64,000 nucleotides of DNA from Cymbomonas tetramitiformis (Eukaryota > Chlorophyta > Pyramimonadophyceae > Pyramimonadales > Pyramimonadaceae), in the NCBI GenBank assembly GCA_001247695.2, contig LGRX02035333.1, positions 1-64,000 of the forward strand, read 5' to 3'. Of the stretch, positions 56,020 to 64,000 are shown in pieces. The translations under genes were made by a program, and so were the position numbers. The stretch's first letter is position 1, and each line of letters starts with the position of its first letter. A model generated the notes under the pieces. That model worked only from the letters and a program-made list of their open reading frames with translations, was not told the DNA's origin and did not search any database.

Positions 56020-57274
56020 AGGAGTTGAGAGGCGGTCCAAGAATGACAACCGCTTGGGGTGAAGATTTAGGTCCCTTCAACCGACTTGCAATGATGTTAC
56101 CCAGATTTGTAAGACAAGACAATTGGTATAAAAAGACTTTCAAAAGTGGAGTGGTTATGATACATTTTTACAACGGGATATATGACATGGCCACCGGTAC
56201 ACTACAAGATTTTGATCCACGCATTGTGTCATTTCATAAGCTAGATTACGATTTTCCGGACTTGAGCAAAGTGGACCCAAAAGTGGAACGAAAGGTTTAT
56301 TCAAATATATTTGAAAACCCACATCCAAATGTAGATATCATCGGAATTACATAATCCAATCCTTAGCCATGGCATTGGGAGGACATCTTTTGAAAGAAAA
56401 GAAGTTCTTTATCCATGTCGGAGAATCCAATGCCGGAAAGGGCGTGTTATGCAATTTCCTAGAGAACACGTTTGGGGATTATATAAGACACATGTGTGGT
56501 GAAAACTTGGTGTATAGCAAAGGAGGCGAGCCAGCAAAAGAACAATCTTGGCTTGTGGACTTCATTGGAAAGAGAATTGTGTTATCAAACGAAATGAAGA
56601 TGCAAAGCCCTTTAGATGGGAATATGATAAAGATTGCGGCATCGGGTGGTGATAAGGTCGTTGGTCAAAAGAATTGTCAAAATGAAATGTCGTTTTACTT
56701 ATTGACATCGTGTTTCTTGATGTGTAATGATATACCGGTCATCGAGCCGACGGACGACGCGGTAAAGAATCGAGTGAGGATCTCTCAATGGAACGTGCAA
56801 TTTGTAGAGAAAGAAAAGGTGAACGGCAAGACACGATTGTTGAGGGACGATGAAATCGAAGACAAGATCGATACCATCGAGTGGCAGCATGCATTTCTCA
56901 AAATATTGTTTGAAGCTTACAAAGAATATGCACGACATGGCCTTATAGAGCCTAAAGACATGATGGAGATCAGAGACACATGGTTGGGAGGTTCGAGCAT
57001 AGAGAAATTATTGTTTGAAGAGTTCGAGGCAGTCGACAATGTCCGAGAGGCATCTCAAAGAGTCGAGAATGAGGACTATGTCAAATTTAGTAGGATATAT
57101 AATACATTGAAGAGAATGGAGGGCTTTGGAAATATGTCACAAACAAAATTAGGAAGAGAACTTACAAAGATGGGATTTGATAATTGGCAAAAGAAGATAG
57201 ACAAATGTGGTGTTGCTTGTCGTGTAGGATTGAAACCAAAGAGCCACGAGGAATATAGTAATATGATCCTCTAA
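56020..57274 (+). pseudogene. polymerase-helicase gene, C-terminal half with superfamily 3 helicase domain
   Basis: The frame continues that of 29206-30276 directly after the AGGAG duplication. A one-base loss near 56335-56352 ends the first frame with TAA at 56352-56354. The rest is open from 56369 to TAA at 57272. The helicase part has a Walker A GESNAGKGVL, a Walker B region KRIVLSNEM and a sensor-like TSCFLMCNDIPVIEPTD, in the order usual for superfamily 3 helicases of PLVs, virophages and D5-type primase-helicases. It would unwind viral DNA during replication. The split by 25.7 kb and the frameshift make it non-functional. The gene is followed directly by intergenic repeats. Confidence 0.8.
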
Positions 57275-57555
57275 GTCTACGGTCTATGGTCTACGGTTTG
57301 TGTAAACAATTATAATTCAAACAATTAATGCATATGATCATCAACAATCATATTAGTCTACGGTCTATGGTCTACGGTTTGTGTAAACAATTATAATTCA
57401 AACAATTAATGCATATGATCATCAACAATCATATTAGTCTACGGTCTATGGTCTACGGTTTGTGTAAACAATTATAATTCAAACAATTAATGCATATGAT
57501 CATCAACAATCATATTAGTCTACGGTCTATGGTCTACGGTTTGTGTAAACAATTG
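57274..57555 (+). repeat. 81-bp tandem repeats carrying the PLV intergenic motif
   Basis: Units start at 57274, 57355, 57436 and 57517 (the last partial) with AGTCTACGGTCTATGGTCTA, continue CGGTTTGTGTAAACAATTAT, and end ATGATCATCAACAATCATATT. The three full units appear identical. Confidence 0.9.
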
Positions 57556-57572
57556 TAATTCATGTGTGTTGG

Positions 57573-58207
57573 TCATGGGTCATCGTATGTTAATACGATT
57601 TTCAATAATTCAAATGGGATACAATATGCATCCTCTAAAGATTGTCCCGTGCTATGAGAGGCACATGAGGATTGAGTTCTTTGAGCAGTCTTCATATGTC
57701 TTCCATGTATTTGCTTATGTATACAAGGAGTCTCTCTACTACAGTTCTTTAAGTATACATTAGGTTTATTAGTCCATATATTAGTCTGTTTTCTATACTC
57801 CTTTCCATACATGCAATAAGAACATGTATACATATATTTATTAATATCTTTCATTATCTCTCTGTGTTTAAGCAATCCTCCGTCTGAAGGATTCTCTATA
57901 TACCAATACCTAGCTTTATAGTATTCTATGATCTCTAATGTTCTCTTTACTATATTATCAGCCAATTCAAGATTTCTTACTCCTTTGCGTTTTGCTTTAG
58001 AATATTCTACACAGGGAGGTGATCCCCAAATTATGTCAAAGTGTCTTTCGGGATACATCCTATAATTCCATTGAAGTATGTCTACAGCATGTGTAGGATT
58101 ATATTTATGATGAATGTCAAGAGAGATATTATATCAATATCAGTATATATATGTCTCAATGCTTTACCAACTGAAGATGTACCGCAGAATAATTCTAATA
58201 CTCTCAT
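57573..58207 (-). pseudogene. cytosine-C5 DNA methyltransferase, one frameshift
   Basis: On the minus strand an ATG at 58207 opens a frame with LFCGTSSVG, the SAM-binding motif I. A one-base shift in a CT run near 58110-58120 moves the reading to the second frame, which carries GSPPC (motif IV, catalytic Cys) and YIENP (motif VI), then a Cys-rich segment and QTNIWTN. It would methylate cytosine at C5. The total of about 210 residues is short; the target-recognition region and motif X are small or missing, as in some viral versions. It lies convergent to the helicase gene, with the 81-bp repeats between. A sequencing error at the CT run would make it intact. Confidence 0.75.
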
Positions 58208-58224
58208 TTGTATATAATATCTTT

Positions 58225-58302
58225 ATAGAAACTGTAGACCATAGACCATATACCGAAATAATCCACTTAAAGACCAATGATACTTAAGGTAGAACAAACA
58301 AC
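58225..58302 (+). promoter_or_regulatory. candidate PLV promoter with intergenic motif
   Basis: An inverted intergenic motif (TGTAGACCATAGACCATA) at 58232-58250 is followed by AAATAATCCACTTAAAGACC and TAAGGTAGAACAAAC. The second block is shared with the region before 60966. Confidence 0.6.
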
Positions 58303-58332
58303 ATACTAACTTGAATACTCGCTATTGCAATT

Positions 58333-59316
58333 ATGCCTAACTATCTTCTTTGGAAAAGCGACGAAGGCATCAAAGTAAAGGTGGTGACCGATGTCGAAAT
58401 TGGACGGAAGCCGATGAGATATGTATATATACATAACGTAAAAGACAACACTTATCTTAGTGCTCATCGTGATCGCAAACACTTATATTGGTCGGAGAAC
58501 AAGTCTACTTGGGAGACTTGGACCATTACTAAAGATCGGTACTTCAGGTCTTGTCATCGGACCTATTTCCACTTTGACGAGGAAACTAGAAAATATTGGC
58601 AATGCCATGAAAAGATACCAACCGCTGTCCGATGTGATAAAGAGCATATAATCGTTGAAGAGCAAGTGACCTCGACATTGGTAAGCGAGGATGAAAAGGC
58701 AAGAGATCTCATGAAAAATATTGAACAGATTTTGAATAATGTAAATATGGATAAGCAATATAGAGATAAGACCAAAAAACTTAGATTCGATCTAGAATGG
58801 GCATTTTTACTTGGGCACACGACGGGAGCATTGGGCAGTGGTGGCTTTCACACACCTCACAATATCTCATCCAAGAAAGGAAAAGGTGTATGTGTGACAC
58901 CGGTTGAGGACCGAAAACTCCCAAAATGGAAACAACACTTATGGAGATTGTCAAATGAATTAATAAGCATGGTTGACAAAGATTTTGCGGAGGGAGAGTA
59001 TGTTGTGAACTATTCTAAGATGACAACCGGAGACCACTATGTGAGAAAGCATGCAGACAAAGATGACGTGAGCTTTCAATATGCATTGGCTCTTGGAGAT
59101 TACACCGGAGCTGCCTTGAGATCTTACGACAAAAATGACAATGTCATTGGAGATTACGACTATCACAATAAAATCTTGAAGATGGATGGTAGATTACCTC
59201 ATGAAGTGATACTAAATGACTTTCGAGGTAATAGGTACTGTGTGATATGGTTTAAGTCGTATGATCATCGAAAGCCTGTGGCAGATCCAATATATGATAC
59301 ACCACATTATGTGTAA
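58333..59316 (+). CDS. beta-trefoil (fascin-like) plus 2-oxoglutarate/Fe(II) oxygenase-like protein
   Basis: The protein has 327 residues. Residues about 30-80 (YVYIHNVKDNTYLSAHRDRK, then WETWTI and YF-H-DEE) resemble one or two beta-trefoil strands as in fascin-like domains. Residues about 225-315 resemble a prolyl-hydroxylase-type 2-oxoglutarate oxygenase: KHADKDD (candidate HxD iron ligands), YTGAALRSYD, LPHEV (candidate distal His) and FRGNRYCVIWFK with an Arg that could hold 2-oxoglutarate. A Lys/Asp-rich helical linker joins the two parts. It is complete, with no frameshift. Related oxygenases occur in large DNA viruses and some PLVs, but the substrate is unknown. Expression is probably driven by the motif at 58254. 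Confidence 0.55.
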   Translation: MPNYLLWKSDEGIKVKVVTDVEIGRKPMRYVYIHNVKDNTYLSAHRDRKHLYWSENKSTWETWTITKDRYFRSCHRTYFHFDEETRKYWQCHEKIPTAVRCDKEHIIVEEQVTSTLVSEDEKARDLMKNIEQILNNVNMDKQYRDKTKKLRFDLEWAFLLGHTTGALGSGGFHTPHNISSKKGKGVCVTPVEDRKLPKWKQHLWRLSNELISMVDKDFAEGEYVVNYSKMTTGDHYVRKHADKDDVSFQYALALGDYTGAALRSYDKNDNVIGDYDYHNKILKMDGRLPHEVILNDFRGNRYCVIWFKSYDHRKPVADPIYDTPHYV

Positions 59317-59325
59317 ATACTTTTA

Positions 59326-59400
59326 AAACAAACATAGACCATACTGTAGACCACAACCCAAGCAAGTCATCAGTCGACGGTCTACGGTTCATGTAAAATA
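59326..59400. repeat. PLV intergenic motif between convergent genes
   Basis: An inverted copy (ATAGACCATACTGTAGACCA) and a direct copy (GTCGACGGTCTACGGTTCA) lie between the stops of the oxygenase-like and ATPase genes. Confidence 0.7.
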
Positions 59401-59404
59401 TGTA

Positions 59405-60344
59405 TTATATATTGCTAGTACCCTTTTGTGTATAGGGTATGATCCATTCATTGAAATTTCTCCTGAACATGCTAGGATGGGAAGGCTTCTTAGCTAAATC
59501 GATAAAGAGAAAGTCGAAAGGCTGTTGCAATGCCTTCTCATAAGCGGAATAAAACACTTCCGGTGGCACTTCTCCTGCGACCTCTGTTGCGATTTGTTCT
59601 AATTCCTTTTGATTCTTAGTTTTCAGCAATAAGATATGTGTGAGATTTGACCTTATTGAACGTTGCAATCCATGGCCGTTAGAGGTGTATGCTTGAGTAC
59701 TGAATAATAAAGTGCAGCCTATCGATCCCATGCTTTTTGTACGGCCCTTGTGTCGATGTGAAATGACAAATCTATCGAGCCCTGAGTTTGGTTTGAAGAC
59801 TGGGGAATCTAAGCAATCATCAAAGAATATAGCCACTACCGGCGGTCGATTGGTAACCTTATATTTGTATTGAGGTGGGGAGAGGTTGCCATTTTCATCT
59901 CCGAATTCCAACAATAAATCCGTGGGTATCTCAAACACACTAAGCTGGCCATTGTTCAACATCTTCATAAGACGTTTATACCTTTTTAATTTCTCGTGAT
60001 ATTCTTCGTACTCTAATGCTTCTTCATCTAATATACTTTCGATCTTTGGGACGGCGTCCATATCAGGTTCGATAACATCACTTTCATCTAATGGCAGATC
60101 TTCGAAATAGTGTTTGTTGTTTTCGTAAGTAGGGCTAACTAATACAATCTTCTCTAAGGCGTTGTGGTGTTGCATCATTCTCATCAGATGCGTCAAATTT
60201 GTCGTTTTTTTAGCCTCCTCTCTTCGCGTTCGCAAGAACAACGGCATGCATTTGGATGAAATCGTCTGGAGTCTGAATTGTAAAGGCACTCTTTTTGAGA
60301 ACTTTTACATTGTACGATGCATCGTTAATTCTTTGTAGATTCAT
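59405..60344 (-). pseudogene. A32-like genome-packaging ATPase, frameshifted near the P-loop
   Basis: On the minus strand the ATG at 60344 begins a frame that reaches a basic Gly-rich segment (NAKRGG) and then a stop. The main frame, from about 60230 to 59405, continues with KKTTNLTHLM. The change of frame falls at a run of seven T at 60205-60211, inside the Walker A region. The main part has a Walker B-like VVAIFFDDCLDS, SHRHKGR, FSTQAYTSNG with SNLTHILLLKT (the sensor region of FtsK/HerA-type ATPases), and a C-terminal FDFLFIDL. This enzyme pumps viral DNA into capsids in PLVs, virophages and giant viruses. An acidic insertion of about 60 residues follows the P-loop region. If the T run is a sequencing error, the gene is intact. 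Confidence 0.75.
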
Positions 60345-60349
60345 CTATA

Positions 60350-60815
60350 TCATAAGTTGAGAAATAGACTGTTGTAAGCTTTATCATATGTCCGGTCATC
60401 ATCGGCAGCCTTATGTTTCGGTGGTGATTCGGATTTGCTTTGTTTGCATCTTGTACACTTACGTACGATTACTTCAGGCTCTTCATCATCACTAGATGAA
60501 CTATCAGATTCTACGATGACTACTTGTTTCTTTTTTCGGTTTGGAAGTCTTTGGCTTCTTCACGTACACTTTCTCGGGAATCTCTTCAACTCCAAGCTCG
60601 TAATCTTCGCGTTCAATTGTTGTACGTTTTGAGGTAGCTTGTTTGATCTTTTCTTGGGCTTCGGTCACTTTCTCTTTCTCCTTAAGCTGCTCAGCCATCT
60701 TAATATCTTGTTTCTCTTGAGCCTTTTTGCGTCTCGCTTCGATAGCTTTCTCTCTCATTTTTGCTAATCTTTCAAGAACAACGGGGTCTTGGATCTTCTG
60801 TCCCTTAGTCGGCAT
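60350..60815 (-). pseudogene. Lys/Glu-rich small protein with frameshifted acidic tail
   Basis: The uninterrupted frame is 103 codons (60815-60504), starting MPTKGQKIQDP and rich in Lys, Glu, Arg and Gln, probably a long helix. A run of six T at 60531-60536 appears to shift the frame. The neighbouring frame continues to TGA at 60350 with a Ser/Asp/Glu-rich stretch (ESDSSSSDDEEPE) and a CX2C pair. The stop at 60350 is only 5 bases before the ATPase ATG at 60344, so the two genes would form one transcription unit. No family is recognised; short basic-acidic proteins are common in PLVs. Confidence 0.5.
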
Positions 60816-60861
60816 AAGTGAATATAAGATACGGTAAGAAAATGTATGTCCCTATATTACT

Positions 60862-60950
60862 CAGTGGTCGGTGGTCTATGGTCTATGGTTTGTTAAAACA
60901 GTTTTCAAATAATCCACATAAAGACCACTGATGTGTAAGGTACAACAAAC
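60862..60950 (+). promoter_or_regulatory. candidate divergent PLV control region
   Basis: The intergenic motif GGTGGTCTATGGTCTATGG plus TTTGTTAAAACA (60869-60900) is followed by AAATAATCCACATAAAGACC (60908) and TAAGGTACAACAAAC (60936). It lies between the divergent genes starting at 60815 and 60966. Confidence 0.6.
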
Positions 60951-60965
60951 GAGACAAAGTACAAT

Positions 60966-61361
60966 ATGACTACTACTACTTTCTCTCATTTGCCTATGGA
61001 TATTCAAGAGATGATTTACAATATGGTATATACCATGGAACTCCAAGACCATAAAGAGAAATATCAAGATGTGTTGGAGGAGATGAAAGAGATGTGCGAA
61101 GATCAAGAGATGGAAACCTCTTGTGATGTATGTAATGATGAATTTGTCATGAGAGGAATTGAGGTAAAGTGTGCACCGGACGAAGAGGGATTTGATTCTA
61201 AAACATTAATCTTCGACACAAAAATATGTTCGTTATGTCATCATGTAACGTGTGAGACATGTTGCAACAATATAGAATATATTCATGATCATTCCGCTTG
61301 TATGGAGCACCTAAGGTTGACTAATCACTTTGTATACTCACAATATGTAAGAGAAAATTAA
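60966..61361 (+). CDS. F-box-like and Cys-rich zinc-binding protein
   Basis: The protein has 131 residues. Residues about 6-25 (FSHLPMDIQEMIYNMV) fit the start of an F-box (LPxxIxxxIF). The middle is acidic and helical. Residues about 54-125 contain CDVC, CAPDE, CSLCHHVTCETCC and a later HDHSAC, a spacing compatible with two zinc sites of a treble-clef or RING-like fold. A protein joining an F-box to a RING-like module could act in ubiquitin targeting, though neither half is certain. It is complete and preceded by the PLV promoter motif at 60908. Confidence 0.5.
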   Translation: MTTTTFSHLPMDIQEMIYNMVYTMELQDHKEKYQDVLEEMKEMCEDQEMETSCDVCNDEFVMRGIEVKCAPDEEGFDSKTLIFDTKICSLCHHVTCETCCNNIEYIHDHSACMEHLRLTNHFVYSQYVREN

Positions 61362-61370
61362 TACTTTTCC

Positions 61371-61593
61371 TATAAACCATAGACCATAGACCGCCGACCC
61401 AAATGCATACGTGGTTTGAGCGTTTGATTTAAAGAATTACTTCGTTATATATTATAGACACATTTGTAATGTTGCTTAAGGTTGAGTCTATTAACGGGAA
61501 CTTATATTACAAGAAGCCCGATGAATCAAACCGACGGGATTACAAAAATCCATTACGAAAAAAATCGTCACCACATTCAACGAAAGCAAGTAC
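61371..61593. other. end of the PLV-like segment, no gene
   Basis: An inverted intergenic motif (AAACCATAGACCATAGACCG) lies at 61374-61394. The remaining 200 bp are AT-rich without ORF or repeat, and end at the LTR of family C copy 3. Confidence 0.5.
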
Positions 61594-62044
61594 TGTGCTA
61601 GGAGGCAAGCACAAGAGCAAGAGAAACGGCTAAGTACAAAACGCAAGAGTACTCAGTACGGAGTACAGTAGGACCGATCAGAATGATGTTGATGTGAGGT
61701 GCCTAGCCTGTTGTACGGAGTACTCAGTACAGTTGAGTTATGGAGAGAGTTCCTGAATGCATAAGAACTCTAAGTGTAACCAGTTTCGGGGATGAGAACT
61801 GAACTGAGAATTGTAAGCCGTAACCGCTGTATATTGTGTATTGAAAGCATGCACTTGAAAGCAAAAGCATAACTATAATGATTTACGAAACCAAAGTCTT
61901 GTAGTAATAACTTGAAGGATTTACGAAACCGAAGTCCGATAGTTGACCAAACGTAATCATACCTCGTGCGGTCGTTTAATAGCTAGTAATAGTTAAGCCC
62001 GAAAGTGTAAAGAAGAGAAGAAACTGGAGTGGTAGCCTCCTACA
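61594..62044 (+). repeat. LTR of family C copy 3
   Basis: The 451-bp repeat starts TGTGCTAGGAGGC and ends GCCTCCTACA. It contains a tandem duplication of a GATTTACGAAACC-containing unit (61880-61940) that copy 1 has only once. Confidence 0.7.
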
Positions 62045-63017
62045 AAATGGTAATTGGATCGTTTTTACCGGTCGCTTCCCGAAAATTTCTGTTTCTGCGT
62101 ATTCTGATTGCACCCCCCTTGCGTGATGCCTTTCGCCCGGCGTTTTGTGTTGTGAAATCAAGCACAGTGTGTCGTGCGTTTCTGCTTCGTGTTGGTGGGT
62201 GCGTGGTTGTGGGATTCAGGTGCTCTAGGAGTGGAATTCTCCGAGTGCTTTGATCCGCGACGTAGTTTGGTACGACTACCTAGCAATGAAGGAGGTGGCT
62301 TGGGGCCCTTGGTCCTCCCTCCCCTTTGCGAATGTACTTTGAGTCTGTTCTGTCCTCGGATGGGACGGCTGCTCTGACGTGGCGTTGTAGCGTCCTTTGC
62401 GTATATGCAATTTGGAATTTGCGTATATGACTTTGGAATTATTTTTACTTTTACGAACGAAAACGTGTTTTGCGTTGACGCGTTCGGCTCTGGATTCTTT
62501 CTTTTGGTCTAGGATGTTTTGTCGTGCGCTTTGGGCGGCGTGTCGGTTTGGCTGCGGGTTGGTGATGCCGGGTTTCAGGTGTTCTTGAGGTTCCGATCTC
62601 CGGGTACTTTGGGCCGCGAGGAGATTCAGGCGCGCTTCTGCCCTAGCATGTTTCTTGTTCACGCATAACGCTTGAGCTCGTGTCACGAGCGCACAGTTGC
62701 GCGGGTCGGGCTTGGGATTTGGAATCGCGTGGATTTTTCGGCAGAACCGACCCTTCGCGGCGGGAGCGCTGCGCGATTTTTTAAAGATTGTGCGGCCTTT
62801 GCTGAATTGTCCCCGTGTTTCTCAATCTCGGGTAGCCTAGGGCTTGCGCCCTCTATACTCAGGAATTGCCGCGCTTCGGCCGGTTTGACCACTCGGCTCG
62901 TGCCTGAGTGGTGAATTTCTGGGTGCGGCGTGTGCTTGTTGCTTTGCATGGGCGTAAGTGCCTCCACTACGTTAGTTAATTAGCACGTCACGGCCTAGGT
63001 GCGCGGCGGTCCCCGGG

Positions 63018-64000
63018 ATGAGCGTCGGGATGAGCCGTGCCAAGCGCGTGGCTTCGCGCTGCGCGGTGCGTATGGCTCAGCGGCGGGCTTGGGATCGGGC
63101 GGCGTGGTTCATTCTGCGGCTTCAGGTGTTGCGGGATGTCCGTGTCGGGCGCGACCGTTGCGTGGTTTGGCTTAGGGGTCAGGAGATGCGGGATCGGGCG
63201 GCGGGTTTGCGGGCGTGGCGGCGGGCGGCGTTTTTCGTTGCTAGGCTTAGCTTTTTGCGAGTGGCGTCCCGTGGGATTGTGCGCCGTGCGGTCTTGCGCC
63301 TGTCCGAAGGGGGGGGGAGGTACCTCAGATCGGACGAGCGCAGAGCGCACTCGGCGTACGGCCACGTCACCGGTGCTACCTTTAGGGGAGCGCGTGACCA
63401 CAGCCACTGCGCGAGCGTTGCCCTAAGCGAGGCGTGCGGCCACATCGGCGTTGCCCCTAGCGAGGTGCGCGGCCACTGCCCTAGCACCAGCGCTGCCCCT
63501 GGCGAGGCGCGTGGTGGCAGTCGCGGCATTGGCGCTGCCCCTGGCGAGGCGCGTGGTGGCAGTCGCGGCACTGGCGCTGCCCCTAGCGAGGCGCGTGGTG
63601 GCAGTCACGGCACTGGCGCTGCCCCTAGCGAGGCGCGTGGTGGCAGTCGCGGCACTGGCGCTGCCCCTAGCGAGGCGCGCGGCCACATCGGCGCTGCCCC
63701 TTGCGAGGCGCGTGGTGGCAGTCGCGGCACTGGCGCTGCCCCTGGCGAGGCGCGTGGTGGCAGTCGCGGCACTGGCGCTGCCCCTAGCGAGGCGCGTGGT
63801 AGCAGTCGCAGCACTGGCGCTGCCCCTAGCGAGGCGCGCGGCCACATCGGCGCTGCCCCTAGCGAGGCGCGTGGTGGCAGTCGCGGCACTGGCGCTGCCC
63901 CTAGCGAGGCGTGCGGTCACATCGGCGCCGCTCTGAGCGATGCACGCGGCCACAGCCACAGCATTGGCACTGCCCCTAGCGAGGCGCGCGGCCACTTCGG
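63018..64000 (+). CDS. repeat-rich gag-like protein of LTR family C, 3' end outside window
   Basis: The ATG at 63018 opens a frame that stays open to the window end, about 327 codons. The N-terminus (MSVGMSRA...) and the EARGGSRGTGAAPS-type repeats match the ORF at 253-3375 with few differences, for example Glu to Lys at residue 9 and Gly to Ser near residue 77. The number and order of repeats differ downstream, as expected for a minisatellite. The possible role is as for copy 1. Confidence 0.5.
   Translation, partial: MSVGMSRAKRVASRCAVRMAQRRAWDRAAWFILRLQVLRDVRVGRDRCVVWLRGQEMRDRAAGLRAWRRAAFFVARLSFLRVASRGIVRRAVLRLSEGGGRYLRSDERRAHSAYGHVTGATFRGARDHSHCASVALSEACGHIGVAPSEVRGHCPSTSAAPGEARGGSRGIGAAPGEARGGSRGTGAAPSEARGGSHGTGAAPSEARGGSRGTGAAPSEARGHIGAAPCEARGGSRGTGAAPGEARGGSRGTGAAPSEARGSSRSTGAAPSEARGHIGAAPSEARGGSRGTGAAPSEACGHIGAALSDARGHSHSIGTAPSEARGHF

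Larger units (their letters stand above)
24350..61593. mobile_element. decaying polinton-like virus / virophage-like element, interrupted by nested transposons
   Basis: After removal of the 25.7-kb insertion at 30277-56019, about 11.5 kb remain. They hold a methyltransferase, a TV-Pol plus superfamily 3 helicase gene, a C5 methyltransferase, an oxygenase-like gene, a packaging ATPase, a Lys-rich gene and an F-box/Cys-rich gene, tightly spaced on both strands with intergenic repeats. TV-Pol-S3H with an A32-type ATPase is a hallmark combination of polinton-like viruses and virophages. No major or minor capsid gene is present, and no terminal inverted repeats were found. Either these lie beyond the family C LTR copies that abut both sides, or they are lost. 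Four genes carry frameshifts. It is AT-rich compared with its surroundings. Boundaries are approximate. Confidence 0.75.
61594..64000 (+). mobile_element. LTR retrotransposon family C, copy 3, truncated by window edge
   Basis: It has the same order as 1-4755 in inverse orientation: LTR, leader of about 970 bp, and the ORF from 63018. It continues beyond the window. It abuts the PLV-like segment, so it either inserted into it or replaced its end. Confidence 0.65.

Overview
The window is eukaryotic and looks like a repeat-rich protist, most likely an alga. Genes have GT-AG introns. One host gene is a cAMP-dependent protein kinase regulatory subunit with an acylation-type N-terminus, as described for some apicomplexans. 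A second host gene fragment resembles mTERF-like proteins of plastid-bearing protists. The large integrated element belongs with polinton-like viruses (PLVs) and virophages, which are common in algal genomes. A photosynthetic protist with a complex plastid (a chromerid or stramenopile, for example) would fit, but no marker here settles the lineage.

Layout. 1-4755: minus-strand copy of an LTR element (family C) with a repeat-rich, arginine-rich 1040-codon ORF. 4756-9566: non-coding, filled with tandem repeats. 9567-12844: complete short LTR element with near-identical LTRs and only gag-like ORFs. 12845-21043: the host islands, comprising a small ORF with a viroplasmin-like domain, mTERF-like exons on the minus strand, and the six-exon PKA regulatory subunit gene. 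21515 to about 24340: diverged second copy of family C. About 24350-61593: a decaying PLV-like element. 61594-64000: third family C copy, plus strand, running off the window.

The PLV-like element, with later insertions removed, is about 11.5 kb. It carries an adenine-type DNA methyltransferase, a TV-Pol-type polymerase joined to a superfamily 3 helicase, a cytosine-C5 methyltransferase, a trefoil plus 2-oxoglutarate oxygenase-like protein, a lysine-rich protein, an A32-like packaging ATPase and an F-box/Cys-rich protein. No capsid gene is visible. Several of these genes have single-base frameshifts. A repeated intergenic motif (GTCTAYGGTCTAYGGTTT) and a promoter-like motif (AATAATCCACWTAAAGAC) run through it.

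Insertions are nested. A minus-strand LTR element with no ORFs in its 9-kb interior (30277-56019) lies inside the polymerase-helicase gene, with a 5-bp target duplication AGGAG. A 15.5-kb CACTA/EnSpm-like DNA transposon (30643-46144) lies inside that element's LTR, with a 3-bp duplication ACT and 15-bp terminal inverted repeats. The intact empty site survives in the other LTR. Both CACTA genes join in frame across all proposed introns: an 8-exon Tnp2-type transposase of 1044 aa and a 4-exon accessory protein of 555 aa. The element could still be autonomous. Its ends and all six transposase introns examined carry the same CGTAYGGAC-type motif.

Functions are inferred by reading motifs; no database search was possible.
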